Positions 10,283 through 18,820 of a DNA stretch of 64,000 nucleotides are shown here, one piece after another; the stretch's first letter is position 1, and each line of letters begins with the position of its first letter. Made by a program: the position numbers and the translations under genes. This DNA is from CAYYFX01 sp964571855 (GTDB taxonomy: Bacteria; ARS69). The notes under the pieces are model-generated. The model saw nothing but the letters and a program-made list of their open reading frames with translations. It was not told the origin of the DNA and did not search any database. The stretch covers positions 310,001 through 374,000 of the forward strand of contig CAZNDO010000002.1 of the NCBI GenBank assembly GCA_964571855.1. The letters run 5' to 3'.

Positions 10283-11011
10283 TCAGAAGGACAGGACCGG
10301 GACCCCCGGACTCGTCTCCGGGACCCGCGCGCCCGCCTCGAAGTCGGTGAGGGCCGGTCCGCTGACCGGCAGACCCTGGACCGACTCCGTCACCGGGACC
10401 ACGTTCACGGGATCCGCCACCGGCGTGAGGGGATAGTGCCAGTTGGACCGGCGGTACGTGTCCGCCGAGAGGCCGAGGTCGCGCGACCGCTCCGCCCGGG
10501 CCTGCAGGTAACGCTCGATGGGCTCCGGGGCCGCGCCCGAGTACTCCACCGCCTTGAAGCGCGGGTCCACGGTCTCCGCGGTGCCGCTGGCCACGAACTC
10601 CGGCGCGGACGCGGACGCCCCGCCGCCGGCGACCGGGCGATCCCCCGCGGGCGACATCGGCGAGACCGCCACCCACGCGAGCAGCGCGGCCGCGACGCCG
10701 AGCGGGGCCCAGCGCATCCAGCCGCCCGCCCCGGCCAGCTCGTCCAGCGCGCGGATCACGCGCTGCCGCAGCCCCACGCCCACGGCGCGGCGCTCGGCGC
10801 GGATCAGCGTCCACACGGCGTCATCGAACCCCTCGCGCGGCTCCACGGCCGGCAGCTCGTTCAGCAGCGCCAGCGACTCCCGCAGCTCCGCGAGCGTCAT
10901 GCGGCACGCGCCGCATCCCGCGAGATGCGCGTGGAAGCTCCCGGACTCCGCCGGCGACAACGAACCGTCGATCGCCTCGGAGAGAAGATCCTGCGCCCTG
11001 TCGCAATTCAC
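10283..11011 (-). CDS. Zinc-finger anti-sigma factor (transmembrane)
   Basis: 242-residue anti-sigma factor. The N-terminal zf-HC2 domain has the His-x3-Cys-x2-Cys ligands in HAHLAGCGAC (about residues 27-36). A single membrane helix follows around 100-120 (WAPLGVAAALLAWVAV), and the C-terminal ~120 residues should lie outside the membrane. The GTG start overlaps the sigma factor stop (GTGA, 11008-11011), fixing near-equal production of the pair. By family knowledge it holds the sigma factor inactive until an envelope signal releases it. Confidence 0.88.
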   Translation of the reverse strand: MNCDRAQDLLSEAIDGSLSPAESGSFHAHLAGCGACRMTLAELRESLALLNELPAVEPREGFDDAVWTLIRAERRAVGVGLRQRVIRALDELAGAGGWMRWAPLGVAAALLAWVAVSPMSPAGDRPVAGGGASASAPEFVASGTAETVDPRFKAVEYSGAAPEPIERYLQARAERSRDLGLSADTYRRSNWHYPLTPVADPVNVVPVTESVQGLPVSGPALTDFEAGARVPETSPGVPVLSF

Positions 11012-11682
11012 GATCCGGTTCCTCCCCGGGTGTCCCCTTCCGGTCCGTCGCCGCGCGAGATCCGCCAGAACACCGACGGATCGTTCGTGCGCCTCGCGGA
11101 GAGAAGCGGCTCCACCCTCCTCTTGAACTCCAGCCGCGCGCGATTGATGCGTGATTTCACGGTTCCGAGCGGCAGGTCCATCATGGATGCGATCTCCTCG
11201 TAGGCGAAGCCCTCGAGGTCCCTCAGCACGAGCATCATGCGGAAGTGCTCCGGCAGCGAGTCGATCGCCAGGCGCACCTTCGCCTGGCGGTCGTTCAGGT
11301 CCGCCACGCGGTCCGGCTGCAGCAGATCCTCGCGCGTGCCGAGGTGGTAGTCCCCCTCGTGCAGCTCGCGCGGCGTGTCCTCCATGGACACGTTCCGCCG
11401 GCGCGCGCGGTTCCGGAGCTCGTTCTTCCCGAGGTTCGAGGCGATCGTGTACAGCCAGGTCGTGAAGCGCGCCGTGACGCGGTACGTGCCCGCGTGGCGG
11501 TAGACCCGCAGGAAGACCTCCTGGGCGAGATCCTCGGCGCGGTCCCGGTCCCCGATGAGCCGCTGGACGTAGTTCACGATGGGGCCGCGATGCCGCCGCA
11601 TCAGCTCCGAGAACGCCTTCTCGTCGCCGTGCTTCAGGGCGAGCATCAGGTCTTCGTCGGCCCGCTCGTCTCGAACTGCCAT
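11008..11682 (-). CDS. ECF-type RNA polymerase sigma factor
   Basis: 224-residue sigma-70 family factor of the extracytoplasmic function class. Region 2 is clear (RAEDLAQEVFLRVYRHAGTY and FTTWLYTIASN) and region 4 carries a helix-turn-helix (YEEIASMMDLPLGTVKSRINRARLEFKRR). The ATG at 11682 has GGAG seven nt upstream and begins at the natural family start; a longer in-frame extension to 11808 is Gly/Pro/Arg-rich and unlikely. Paired with the downstream anti-sigma factor and an HtrA-like gene, it probably answers envelope stress. Confidence 0.92.
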   Translation of the reverse strand: MAVRDERADEDLMLALKHGDEKAFSELMRRHRGPIVNYVQRLIGDRDRAEDLAQEVFLRVYRHAGTYRVTARFTTWLYTIASNLGKNELRNRARRRNVSMEDTPRELHEGDYHLGTREDLLQPDRVADLNDRQAKVRLAIDSLPEHFRMMLVLRDLEGFAYEEIASMMDLPLGTVKSRINRARLEFKRRVEPLLSARRTNDPSVFWRISRGDGPEGDTRGGTGS

Positions 11683-11755
11683 CTTGCGCTCCGGGGCCCT
11701 CGATCCGGCTCCGGGGCGCACGATCCGCAACGGGAGCATCGCCACCTCCGGGGCC

Positions 11756-11800
11756 GGGAACCCTCGGCCCTGTCGAAGGTTCCCGCCGGCCGCGGGCCGG
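11756..11800 (-). promoter_or_regulatory. Inverted repeats upstream of the sigma factor
   Basis: Two dyads lie in the 127-nt gap between the TPR gene stop and the sigma factor start. One is a 6-bp stem with a GCG loop (11786-11800) just after the TPR gene, perhaps an end-protecting hairpin. The other is GGGAACC/GGTTCCC (11756-11762 and 11778-11784, 15 nt apart). On the minus strand the second begins GGAACC, which resembles the -35 element used by many ECF sigma factors and would suit autoregulation. No convincing ECF -10 was found. Confidence 0.3.
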
Positions 11801-11809
11801 GCACCCACC

Positions 11810-13528
11810 CTACTCCAGGCGGGCGCTCTCCTCCACCTTCCGGCGCAACCCCTCCGCGTCCGGCGCCAGGGCCAGGGCCCGCCGCCAGGTGTCCAGGGCT
11901 TCCCGGTTCTTGCCGGAAGCGGCCAGGATGTCCCCGAGATGCTCCAGGATCACCGCATCCTCCGGGACCGCCGCCACGGCCTGCCGCACGTGCCCGAGGG
12001 CCCCCTCCAGGTCCCCCTGCTTGAACAGGGCCCAACCGAGGCTGTCCAGGTAGTACCCGTTCCCGGGGTCCAGGGCCACGGCCCGGCGCAGGACCCGGAC
12101 GGCCTCGTCCAGGTCGCGGTCGTTCTCGGCCAGCATGTAGCCCAGGTAGTTCATGGCCTCGGCGTCGTCCGGCGCGAGCTCCAGGACGCCCCGGAAGGCC
12201 TTCGCGGCCTCCTCCACGCTTCCCTGCCGCTCGCGCGCGACCCCCAGCCCGTGGAGCGCCTCCGCGTTCCCCGGCCTGAGCTCCAGGGAGCGCTCGAACG
12301 CCGCGGCGGCCCCCGGCCACTGCTGCAGCTGGTTCCGGCACACGCCCAGGAGGAAGTGCAGTCCGGCGTTGCCGGGGCTCAGTTCCGCGGCCTTCGCGAA
12401 GGCCGCCTCGGCCTCGGGAATCCGGCCGCCCTCCGCGCGGAGATAGCCCAGGTTGACCCACCCCTCGGTGAACGAGGGGTCGATGCGGACGGCCTCCGCG
12501 TACTCCCGCTCCGCGGCCGCGGCGTCCTTCCGGTCCCAGAGCAGCCGCCCGAGGTGCCGGCGCACGGTGAGCCGGTCCGGCGCCGACTTCGTGACGGTCC
12601 GCAGCTCCGCGATGGCCTCCTCGGTCCGGCCGGACCGCAGCAGGAGCACGCCGAGCTGCTCGCGGACGTCCAGGTCATCCGGATTCCGCTCCAGGATGGC
12701 TCGCGCCTCGGCCTCCGCGCTGGCCGCGTCGTCCTGCAGGAGCTCCAGCCGCAGGAGCCGCCGTCGCGCCGACAGGTTCCCGGGATCGATCTCCAGCGCG
12801 GCGCGGTAGTCCTTCTCCGCGCCGGCGAGGTCCATGCCGGCCTCCCGCACGGCCGCCGAGCTGAGGAGCGCGTCGGCGAAGTCCGGCTCCAGCTGCCGCA
12901 CGGTCTCGTACTCGGCGAGCGCCTCGTCCAGCCGGTTGAGCCGGACGAGCAGCTGCGCCCGGCGGAAGTGCACCTGCACGAGGCCCGGCCGCGTGGCGGT
13001 GGCCCGCGCCAGCTGTTCCACCGCGCCCTCGTAGTCCCGCGCCGCCTCCAGCATCTCCGCGAGCGACAGGCGCGCCTCGAAGCGCGTCGTGTCCGCCGCG
13101 ACCACGCGCCGCATCTTGTCGATGGCGCCGGCCAGGTCGCCGCCGGCACGGTCCAGCTCCGCGAGGATGGAGAGGGCGTCGCGCTGCGCCGGATCGAGGG
13201 CGATCGACGCACGCGCCGCCTCCTCCGCCTCCTCCGTCTCGGACAGCTCCAGGTGCAGCCGCGCGATCGTCGCGAGCAGCTCGGGATCGGAAGGCGCGTC
13301 CGCCCGCGCCTGCGTGTACTCGCGGAGCGCCTCGCGCAGGAGCCCGCGCGCCTCGAAGAACGCGCCGAGCGAGAAGTGGTCCAGGGAGCCCGGCACGATG
13401 GGCTCCTCCGGCGCGCCGGCGGCTCGCGCCGCGGGCATCGGCAGGAACACGGCCGCGGCACAGGCGAGCAGCGTCGTTCGACCCGGATGTCGGCTCACGC
13501 AGGGACCTCCGCGGGTTTCGGGTGTCAT
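11810..13528 (-). CDS. Large TPR-repeat protein with signal peptide
   Basis: 572 residues, with an N-terminal signal-like segment (RTTLLACAAAVFLPMPAARA) followed by about fourteen consecutive tetratricopeptide repeats that fill the rest of the chain. The C-terminal repeats read MNYLGYMLAEND and YLDSLGWALFKQGDLEGAL, a pattern common in periplasmic or outer-membrane-associated TPR proteins. It probably acts as a protein-interaction scaffold in the periplasm. Its ATG overlaps the stop of the solute-binding protein gene (ATGA, 13525-13528). Confidence 0.85.
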   Translation of the reverse strand: MTPETRGGPCVSRHPGRTTLLACAAAVFLPMPAARAAGAPEEPIVPGSLDHFSLGAFFEARGLLREALREYTQARADAPSDPELLATIARLHLELSETEEAEEAARASIALDPAQRDALSILAELDRAGGDLAGAIDKMRRVVAADTTRFEARLSLAEMLEAARDYEGAVEQLARATATRPGLVQVHFRRAQLLVRLNRLDEALAEYETVRQLEPDFADALLSSAAVREAGMDLAGAEKDYRAALEIDPGNLSARRRLLRLELLQDDAASAEAEARAILERNPDDLDVREQLGVLLLRSGRTEEAIAELRTVTKSAPDRLTVRRHLGRLLWDRKDAAAAEREYAEAVRIDPSFTEGWVNLGYLRAEGGRIPEAEAAFAKAAELSPGNAGLHFLLGVCRNQLQQWPGAAAAFERSLELRPGNAEALHGLGVARERQGSVEEAAKAFRGVLELAPDDAEAMNYLGYMLAENDRDLDEAVRVLRRAVALDPGNGYYLDSLGWALFKQGDLEGALGHVRQAVAAVPEDAVILEHLGDILAASGKNREALDTWRRALALAPDAEGLRRKVEESARLE

Positions 13529-15204
13529 CGACCCCCGCCGTCACGGGCTTGACCACCCGGGGAGCGCCCGGGCTCCAGCCACACCGGCGAGAGCAGCAGC
13601 CGCCCGGTGGGGTGCAGGCGGAATCCGCGGACGTTCCGCTGCAGGGCGGCCAACTCCATCGCGTGCACGAGCGGCACCCAGGGCGCGTCCCGGTGGATCG
13701 CCTCCTGCGCGTCGCGGTAGATCCGCCGCCGCTCCTCCGGGTCGGGAGCGGTGCGGCCCGAGCGCAGGAGCTCGTGCACGCGCTCGTCGCGGTAGAACGC
13801 GATGTTCCCGGCGGGCGGCTCCGCGGAGGACTTGTCGAAATGGACGAACAGGAAGTTGTCGGGGTCGCCGTTGTCCGACTGCCAGCCCAGGAGCGCCAGG
13901 TCATGGTGCCCGCGGTGCAGGTGGTCCAGGTACGCCTCCCACTCGAAGCTCACGATCTTCGCCCGCACCCCCACCCCGGCGAGGTCGGCCTGCACGGCCT
14001 GCGCCACCGCGAGCGGCTGCGGCATGTACGGGCGCGGCGCGGTCATCGTCCACAGCGTGGTCTCGAAGCCGTCCGGGTATCCCGCCTGCGCCAGCAGCTG
14101 CCGCGCGAGCGCCGGATCGTGGTCGTACTCCGGGAGGTCGGCCGCGGCGCCGAACACGTTGGGCGGCAGCGGTCCCGATGCCGGCTGCGCCATCCCCGGA
14201 TACAGCGCCGACACCAGGCGGGCCTTGTCCACGGCGTGGTTGAGCGCCCGCCGGACGCGCACGTCCCCGAAGGGCGCGTGGTCCATGTTCATCGCCAGGT
14301 AGGCCACGTTCATGCCCGGCTCGCGCGCGAGCGCGAGCGCCGGGTTGGCGTCCACCGAGGCCACCTCCACCGGCGAGAGCCCGTCCATCGCGTGCAGGCC
14401 CGCGGAGATGAGATCGAAGAAGCGGGCCCCGTTGTCCGGCACGGACCGGAACACCACGCGGTCCAGGTGCGCCGGTGCCCCGTGGTACCCGTCGAAGCGC
14501 ACGAGGACCAGCGAATCCCCCGGCGCCCACGATGCGAACCGGAACGGACCGGTGCCGCACGGGTCGCGGTAGAAGTCCCCGCCGCGTTCGTGCGCGTGCA
14601 CCGGGCAGACGATCGCGGCGAAGTTGCAGGCCAGGTTCGCGAGGAACGGCGCGTGCGACTCCTTCAGCCGGAACCGCACGGTGAGCGAGTCCACGACCGC
14701 GATGGACTGCAGCACGGCGTCCAGCCCCAGGTATCCCCAGAAGGGGTAGGGTCCGCCCACCGCATGGTCCTCGTGCCGCGGGTGCCGCATGCCCCACTGC
14801 CGCGCGAGGCTGTACTCCACCGCGGCGGCGTCCAGCGGACGGCCGCAGTGGAATCGCACGCCCGGGCGCAGCCGGAACGTCCAGGTGCGGCCGTCGGCGC
14901 TCGCGCTCCAGCCTTCCGCGAGACACGCGCCGACCGCGGTGCCGTCGTCGGCGAAGCGCGTCAGGCCCTCGTAGAGGTTGTCGCAGACCTTGAAGGACTC
15001 CCCGTCGCTCTCGTGCGCGGGGTCCAGCCCCACCGTGTCCGGGCCGCGGCCGTACACCAGCGTGCCGCCGGCGACGGGCGCGGATGCGGCGGGATCGGAG
15101 GGGACGGGATCGGCGCCGCGGGCCACGCCCGGCGCGGTCGCGGCCAGCGCTCCGGCCAGGAGGCCGGCGATCGCGGCGGGACTCGGGGCGCCGGCCATCG
15201 TCAT
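13525..15204 (-). CDS. ABC transporter substrate-binding protein, family 5 (oligopeptide/dipeptide type)
   Basis: 559-residue periplasmic binding protein of the DppA/OppA family, with an N-terminal signal peptide (about 1-30). Recognisable are the early GLDPAHESDGESFKVCDNLYEGL, the FRLRPGVRFHCGRPLDAAAVEYS segment and the GTGPFRFASWAPGD motif. Family members bind peptides, nickel, haem or sugars; the ligand cannot be told here. No permease or ATPase gene is adjacent, so it is an orphan component. Two ATGs (15204 and 15198) are possible. It lies 53 nt downstream of tRNA-Arg and may be co-transcribed with it. Confidence 0.9.
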   Translation of the reverse strand: MTMAGAPSPAAIAGLLAGALAATAPGVARGADPVPSDPAASAPVAGGTLVYGRGPDTVGLDPAHESDGESFKVCDNLYEGLTRFADDGTAVGACLAEGWSASADGRTWTFRLRPGVRFHCGRPLDAAAVEYSLARQWGMRHPRHEDHAVGGPYPFWGYLGLDAVLQSIAVVDSLTVRFRLKESHAPFLANLACNFAAIVCPVHAHERGGDFYRDPCGTGPFRFASWAPGDSLVLVRFDGYHGAPAHLDRVVFRSVPDNGARFFDLISAGLHAMDGLSPVEVASVDANPALALAREPGMNVAYLAMNMDHAPFGDVRVRRALNHAVDKARLVSALYPGMAQPASGPLPPNVFGAAADLPEYDHDPALARQLLAQAGYPDGFETTLWTMTAPRPYMPQPLAVAQAVQADLAGVGVRAKIVSFEWEAYLDHLHRGHHDLALLGWQSDNGDPDNFLFVHFDKSSAEPPAGNIAFYRDERVHELLRSGRTAPDPEERRRIYRDAQEAIHRDAPWVPLVHAMELAALQRNVRGFRLHPTGRLLLSPVWLEPGRSPGGQARDGGGR

Positions 15205-15257
15205 CCGCGACTTCCGCCGGGGTACGGGTGCGCGCCTCCGGGGGCGCGAACCGAAGA

Positions 15258-15334
15258 TGGCGGGCCCGAGAGGATTCGAACCTCCGGCCTTTGGTTCCGG
15301 AGACCAACGCTCTATCCAACTGAGCTACGGGCCC
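15258..15334 (-). tRNA. tRNA-Arg (anticodon CCG)
   Basis: 77-nt tRNA on the minus strand. Acceptor stem GGGCCCG/CGGGCCC, D arm GCTCAGTTGGATAGAGC, anticodon stem TTGGT/ACCAA around the loop CTCCGGA (anticodon CCG, reading CGG), T arm with GGTTCGAATCC. The 3' CCA is encoded (15258-15260). A good promoter lies just upstream. Confidence 0.97.
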
Positions 15335-15345
15335 GCGAACGCGCG

Positions 15346-15374
15346 AAGGTAGGGCATGCCCCGGGGGGTGTCAA
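15346..15374 (-). promoter_or_regulatory. Sigma-70 promoter for tRNA-Arg
   Basis: Minus strand TTGACA (15369-15374), 17-nt spacer, TACCTT (15346-15351). The -10 box ends 12 nt before the tRNA 5' end, so transcription would start within a few bases of it, as expected for a tRNA gene. Confidence 0.72.
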
Positions 15375-15428
15375 GGCGACCGGCGGCGTCCGCGGCGGCT
15401 CCGCCCCGTGCGGGTGCGCCCCGCCCCG

Positions 15429-15457
15429 TGGACACTGCCGACCCGCGGGGCTATCCT
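15429..15457 (+). promoter_or_regulatory. Sigma-70 promoter for aceE
   Basis: Plus strand TGGACA (15429-15434), 17-nt spacer, TATCCT (15452-15457). Transcription would begin near 15464, about 55 nt before the aceE ATG. It lies back to back with the tRNA-Arg promoter. Confidence 0.55.
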
Positions 15458-15519
15458 CCTCCGGAATTGTTGACGAACGTGGGGATGTCCCGCGCGGAGC
15501 CGCGGAAACGGAGGGGCGG

Positions 15520-18207
15520 ATGTTTCCCGAGACCAACGAACAGCTTCCCGACGGCGATCCGCGCGAGACCGCGGAGTGGCTCGAGTCGCTCGAGTCCGTC
15601 GTGGAGACGGCCGGGCCCGAGCGCGCCGCCTTCCTGCTGCGCGCGCTGATCGCCCGGGCGAAGCGGCGCAACGTGGGGCTCCCCGCGCTGACCCGCACGC
15701 CGTACGTGAACACGATCGTCCCGGACGACGAGCCCGCGTTCCCCGGCGACGAGAAGCTGGAGCGGCGCATCCGCCGGCTGATCCGCTGGAACGCCATGGC
15801 CATGGTGACCCGCGCGAACAAGCGGTTCGAGGGGCTCGGCGGCCACATCTCCACGTACGCGTCGTCCGCCACGCTGTACGAGGTGGGCTTCAACCACTTC
15901 TTCCGCGGCAAGGACCGCGGCCCCGGGGACCTCGTGTACTACCAGGGCCATGCCGCGCCCGGGTTGTACGCGCGCGCGTACCTGGAGGGGCGCATCTCGG
16001 AGGCCCAGCTGGAGCACTTCCGCCGCGAGGTCGTGCCCGGGCAGGGGCTCCCGTCGTATCCGCACCCGCAGCTCATGCCGGACTTCTGGGAGTTCCCCAC
16101 CGTGTCCATGGGGCTCGGGCCCATCACCGCCATCTACCAGGCGCGCTTCAACCGCTACCTCGCGGCGCGCTCGATCGCGGACACCGCGCGCTCGCGCGTG
16201 TGGGCGTTCCTCGGCGACGGGGAGTGCGACGAGCCGGAGGCGCTGGGCGCGCTGTCCATCGCCGCGCGCGAGCGGCTGGACAACCTGGTGTTCGTGGTGA
16301 ACTGCAACCTGCAGCGCCTCGACGGGCCGGTCCGCGGCAACGGCAAGATCATCCAGGAGCTGGAGGGCGTCTTCCGCGGCTCCGGCTGGAACGTGATCAA
16401 GGTGATCTGGGGCCGCGAGTGGGACGCGCTCCTGGCGCGGGACGTGGACGGCCTGCTGCAGGCGCGGATGATGGAGACGCTGGACGGCGAGTACCAGCGC
16501 CTCTCCGTCTCCTCCGGCGCGGACATCCGCAGGGACTTCTTCGGGTCGGATCCGCGCCTCGCCGCCCTGGTGGAGCACCTCTCCGACGACGACATCGCGA
16601 AGCTGCGCCGCGGCGGCCACGACTACGGCAAGGTCTACGCCGCGTACAAGACCGCGACGGAGCACCAGGGCCAGCCCACCGTCATCCTGGCGAAGACCGT
16701 GAAGGGCTGGACGCTGGGCGAGGGCTTCGAGGCGCGCAACGTCACGCACCAGATGAAGAAGCTCAACGCGAAGGAGCTGATGGCCTTCCGCGACCGGCTG
16801 GAGCTTCCCATCGCGGACTCGGAGCTGCAGGAGCTGCCGCCGTACTACCACCCCGGCGAGGGCAGCGAGGAGATCCGCTACCTGAAGGAGCGGCGGCGCG
16901 CGCTCGGCGGGGAGCTGCCCAAGCGCATCGTGCGGCCGCGCCGCGTGGAGCTGCCGGCGGACGACATCTTCGAGGAGCTGACCAAGGGCACGAAGGGCGC
17001 GCAGGAGGTCTCCTCCACGATGGCCTTCGTGCGCCTCCTGCGCGGATTGCTCCGCGCCGGGGAGTTCGGCCGCCGCGTCGTGCCCATCGTGCCGGACGAG
17101 GCGCGCACCTTCGGCATGGAGGGCCTGTTCAAGGAGTTCAAGATCTACTCGCCCTTCGGGCAGTCGTACGTGCCGGTGGACGCGGCGCTGCTGCTCTCCT
17201 ACTCCGAGGGCAAGGACGGCCAGCTCCTCGAGGAGGGGATCACGGAGGCGGGCTCCATGGCGTCGTGCACCGCGGCGGGCACCGCGTACGCCACGTTCGG
17301 CGAACCGACGCTGCCGTTCTACATCTTCTACTCGATGTTCGGGTTCCAGCGGACCATGGACCAGATCTGGGCGTTCGCGGACGCACGGGGCCGCGGGTTC
17401 CTGCTGGGCGCCACGGCGGGACGCACCACGCTGCAGGGCGAGGGGCTGCAGCACATGGACGGCCACAGCCACCTGCTGGCGTCCGCGGTGCCGAACGTGA
17501 TGCCGTACGATCCGGCGTTCGCGTACGAGATCGCGGTGATCGTGCGCGACGGCATCCGCCGCATGGTCGGGCGGAACGAGGACGTCTTCTACTACCTGAC
17601 GCTGTACAACGAGAACTACGAGATGCCCTCGATGCCCGACGGCGCGGAGGACGGGATCCTCAAGGGCCTGTACCCGCTGCGGCGCGCGCCCGCCGCGCGG
17701 AAGCATCGCGCGCAGCTCCTCGCCAGCGGGCCCATCGTGCGACACGCGCTGCGCGCGCAGGAACTGCTGGCCGAGCGCGACGTGGCCGCGGACGTGTGGA
17801 GCGCCACGAGCTGGACGCTGCTCCGTCGCGAGGCGCTCGATTGCGAGCGCTTCAACCGCGAGTTCCCCGACGCCCCGCCGCGCACGCCGTGGGTGGCGCA
17901 GCAGCTGGCGGACGCGCCGGGCCCCGTCGTGTGCGCGTCGGACTGGGTCACGGCGGTGCCGGACCAGATCGCGCGCTGGCTGCCGAACCGCCTCGTGTCG
18001 CTCGGCACGGACGGCTTCGGCCGCAGCGACACGCGCTCCGCGCTGCGGCGCTTCTTCCGCATCGATGCCGAGAGCATCGCGGCCGCCACCCTCTCCCGCC
18101 TCGCGGCGGCCGGGCAGATCCCGGTCAGCGACGTCGTGCAGGCGCGGCGCGAGTTCGGGCTGGAGACGGATGGCGCGGACGCGGCGACGGAGGCGGCCCG
18201 GAGGTAG
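15520..18207 (+). CDS. aceE: Pyruvate dehydrogenase E1 component, homodimeric
   Basis: 895-residue thiamine-diphosphate enzyme that decarboxylates pyruvate and passes the acetyl group to the E2 lipoyl domain. The length fits the single-chain AceE type. The ThDP-binding segment GDGECDEPEALGALSI ending in VVNCNLQRLDG is near residues 230-270, and the N-terminal RTPYVNTIVPDDEP and GGHISTYASSATLYEVGFNH segments are typical of the family. The ATG at 15520 follows GGAGGGGCGG. E2 and E3 genes are not nearby, so the complex is encoded at more than one place. It is the only plus-strand gene in the first 51 kb. Confidence 0.96.
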   Translation: MFPETNEQLPDGDPRETAEWLESLESVVETAGPERAAFLLRALIARAKRRNVGLPALTRTPYVNTIVPDDEPAFPGDEKLERRIRRLIRWNAMAMVTRANKRFEGLGGHISTYASSATLYEVGFNHFFRGKDRGPGDLVYYQGHAAPGLYARAYLEGRISEAQLEHFRREVVPGQGLPSYPHPQLMPDFWEFPTVSMGLGPITAIYQARFNRYLAARSIADTARSRVWAFLGDGECDEPEALGALSIAARERLDNLVFVVNCNLQRLDGPVRGNGKIIQELEGVFRGSGWNVIKVIWGREWDALLARDVDGLLQARMMETLDGEYQRLSVSSGADIRRDFFGSDPRLAALVEHLSDDDIAKLRRGGHDYGKVYAAYKTATEHQGQPTVILAKTVKGWTLGEGFEARNVTHQMKKLNAKELMAFRDRLELPIADSELQELPPYYHPGEGSEEIRYLKERRRALGGELPKRIVRPRRVELPADDIFEELTKGTKGAQEVSSTMAFVRLLRGLLRAGEFGRRVVPIVPDEARTFGMEGLFKEFKIYSPFGQSYVPVDAALLLSYSEGKDGQLLEEGITEAGSMASCTAAGTAYATFGEPTLPFYIFYSMFGFQRTMDQIWAFADARGRGFLLGATAGRTTLQGEGLQHMDGHSHLLASAVPNVMPYDPAFAYEIAVIVRDGIRRMVGRNEDVFYYLTLYNENYEMPSMPDGAEDGILKGLYPLRRAPAARKHRAQLLASGPIVRHALRAQELLAERDVAADVWSATSWTLLRREALDCERFNREFPDAPPRTPWVAQQLADAPGPVVCASDWVTAVPDQIARWLPNRLVSLGTDGFGRSDTRSALRRFFRIDAESIAAATLSRLAAAGQIPVSDVVQARREFGLETDGADAATEAARR

Positions 18208-18232
18208 CGCAATCCGGGCGGGGTGCGCGCTG

Positions 18233-18451
18233 GGATCCCTCCGGTCGTCCGGCGGGCCGGCCGCAGGCGGCGTCGCGGGCGACGGGGAGGGTGTGCCATG
18301 CTCAGACAGTCCTCGCGGCCCGCGCACTCGTGCTGGATCGGCTCGTGACAGCGGCCGGGGCGCGGACCGCTGCGGAACTGCGCGTGGCACACCCTCCCCA
18401 TCGCCCAGCGACGCCGCCTGCGGCCGGCCCGCCGGACGACCGGAGGGATCC
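18233..18451 (+). repeat. Palindromic element, copy 1
   Basis: 219-bp element whose arms (18233-18298 and 18385-18451) pair over about 66 bp with one mismatch and one indel. The inner ends of the arms are GACGGGGAGGGTGTGCCA and its near-complement. Between them is an 86-nt core (18299-18384) beginning TGCTCAGACAGTCCTCGCGG and ending AACTGCGCG. The core recurs in inverted orientation in copy 2. Confidence 0.85.
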
Positions 18452-18560
18452 GGGCACACACCACCCGGGCGGCGCCACACCCCGCTCCCCCCAGTGCAAC
18501 ACGTGTCCGCCCCCGCCGTGCCCGGCGGACGCCGCCGCGCGCACCCCGGGCGTCGCCCCG

Positions 18561-18800
18561 GGAGTCCTGCCGGCGGTCGCGGGCGCGGCGGGGCGCGGGA
18601 CGCAGGCGGCGCGTCGGGTGACGGGGAGGGTGTGCCACGCGCAGTTTCCGCAGCGGTCCGCGCCCCGACAGCTGTCACGGACCGATCAGGCACGAGTGCG
18701 CGGACCGCGAGGACTGTCTGAGCATGGCACACCCTCCCCGTCACCCGGCGCCCGCCCGCGTCCCGCGCCCCGCCGCGCCCGCGACCGCCGGCAGGACTCC
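18561..18800 (-). repeat. Palindromic element, copy 2 (inverted relative to copy 1)
   Basis: 240-bp element with arms 18561-18637 and 18725-18800. The outer 43 bp of the arms pair perfectly and the inner ~22 bp (GGGTGACGGGGAGGGTGTGCCA) pair perfectly, with a few differences between. The 87-nt core (18638-18724), read on the minus strand, matches the core of copy 1 with 7 substitutions and one indel. The outer arms differ in sequence from those of copy 1 but keep the same hairpin design. The core contains an internal 11-bp inverted repeat (GCGGTCCGCGC/GCGCGGACCGC). Confidence 0.85.
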
Positions 18801-18820
18801 CCAGCGCGCACCCCGCGGCG

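Larger units (their letters stand above)
18218..18816. repeat. Composite of two long palindromic hairpins between aceE and trpB
   Basis: This 599-bp stretch fills almost the whole gap between the aceE stop (18207) and the trpB stop (18821). Its outermost 17 bases are a perfect inverted repeat: GCGGGGTGCGCGCTGGG at 18218-18234 and its complement at 18800-18816. Inside are two long hairpins (18233-18451 and 18561-18800) in opposite orientation, separated by a ~109-bp spacer (18452-18560) in which nothing is recognised. No believable protein is encoded. It could be a pair of non-autonomous mobile elements, a structured RNA locus, or a two-way transcription barrier between convergent genes. Confidence 0.85.

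Noticed and set aside
13522..15519. In-frame extension upstream of aceE through the tRNA-Arg and the binding-protein gene
   Set aside because: It crosses a tRNA and an opposite-strand gene; the ATG at 15520 has a ribosome binding site and fits AceE length.
18065..18744. Several short reading frames over the palindromic elements
   Set aside because: They are Arg/Pro/Ala-rich, follow the palindromes and show no family resemblance.
18218..18816. CRISPR array
   Set aside because: Only two copies in inverted orientation, no regularly spaced direct repeats and no cas genes.
18208..18820. Insertion sequence with transposase
   Set aside because: Terminal inverted repeats are present but no transposase is encoded here or elsewhere in the window; at most a non-autonomous element.
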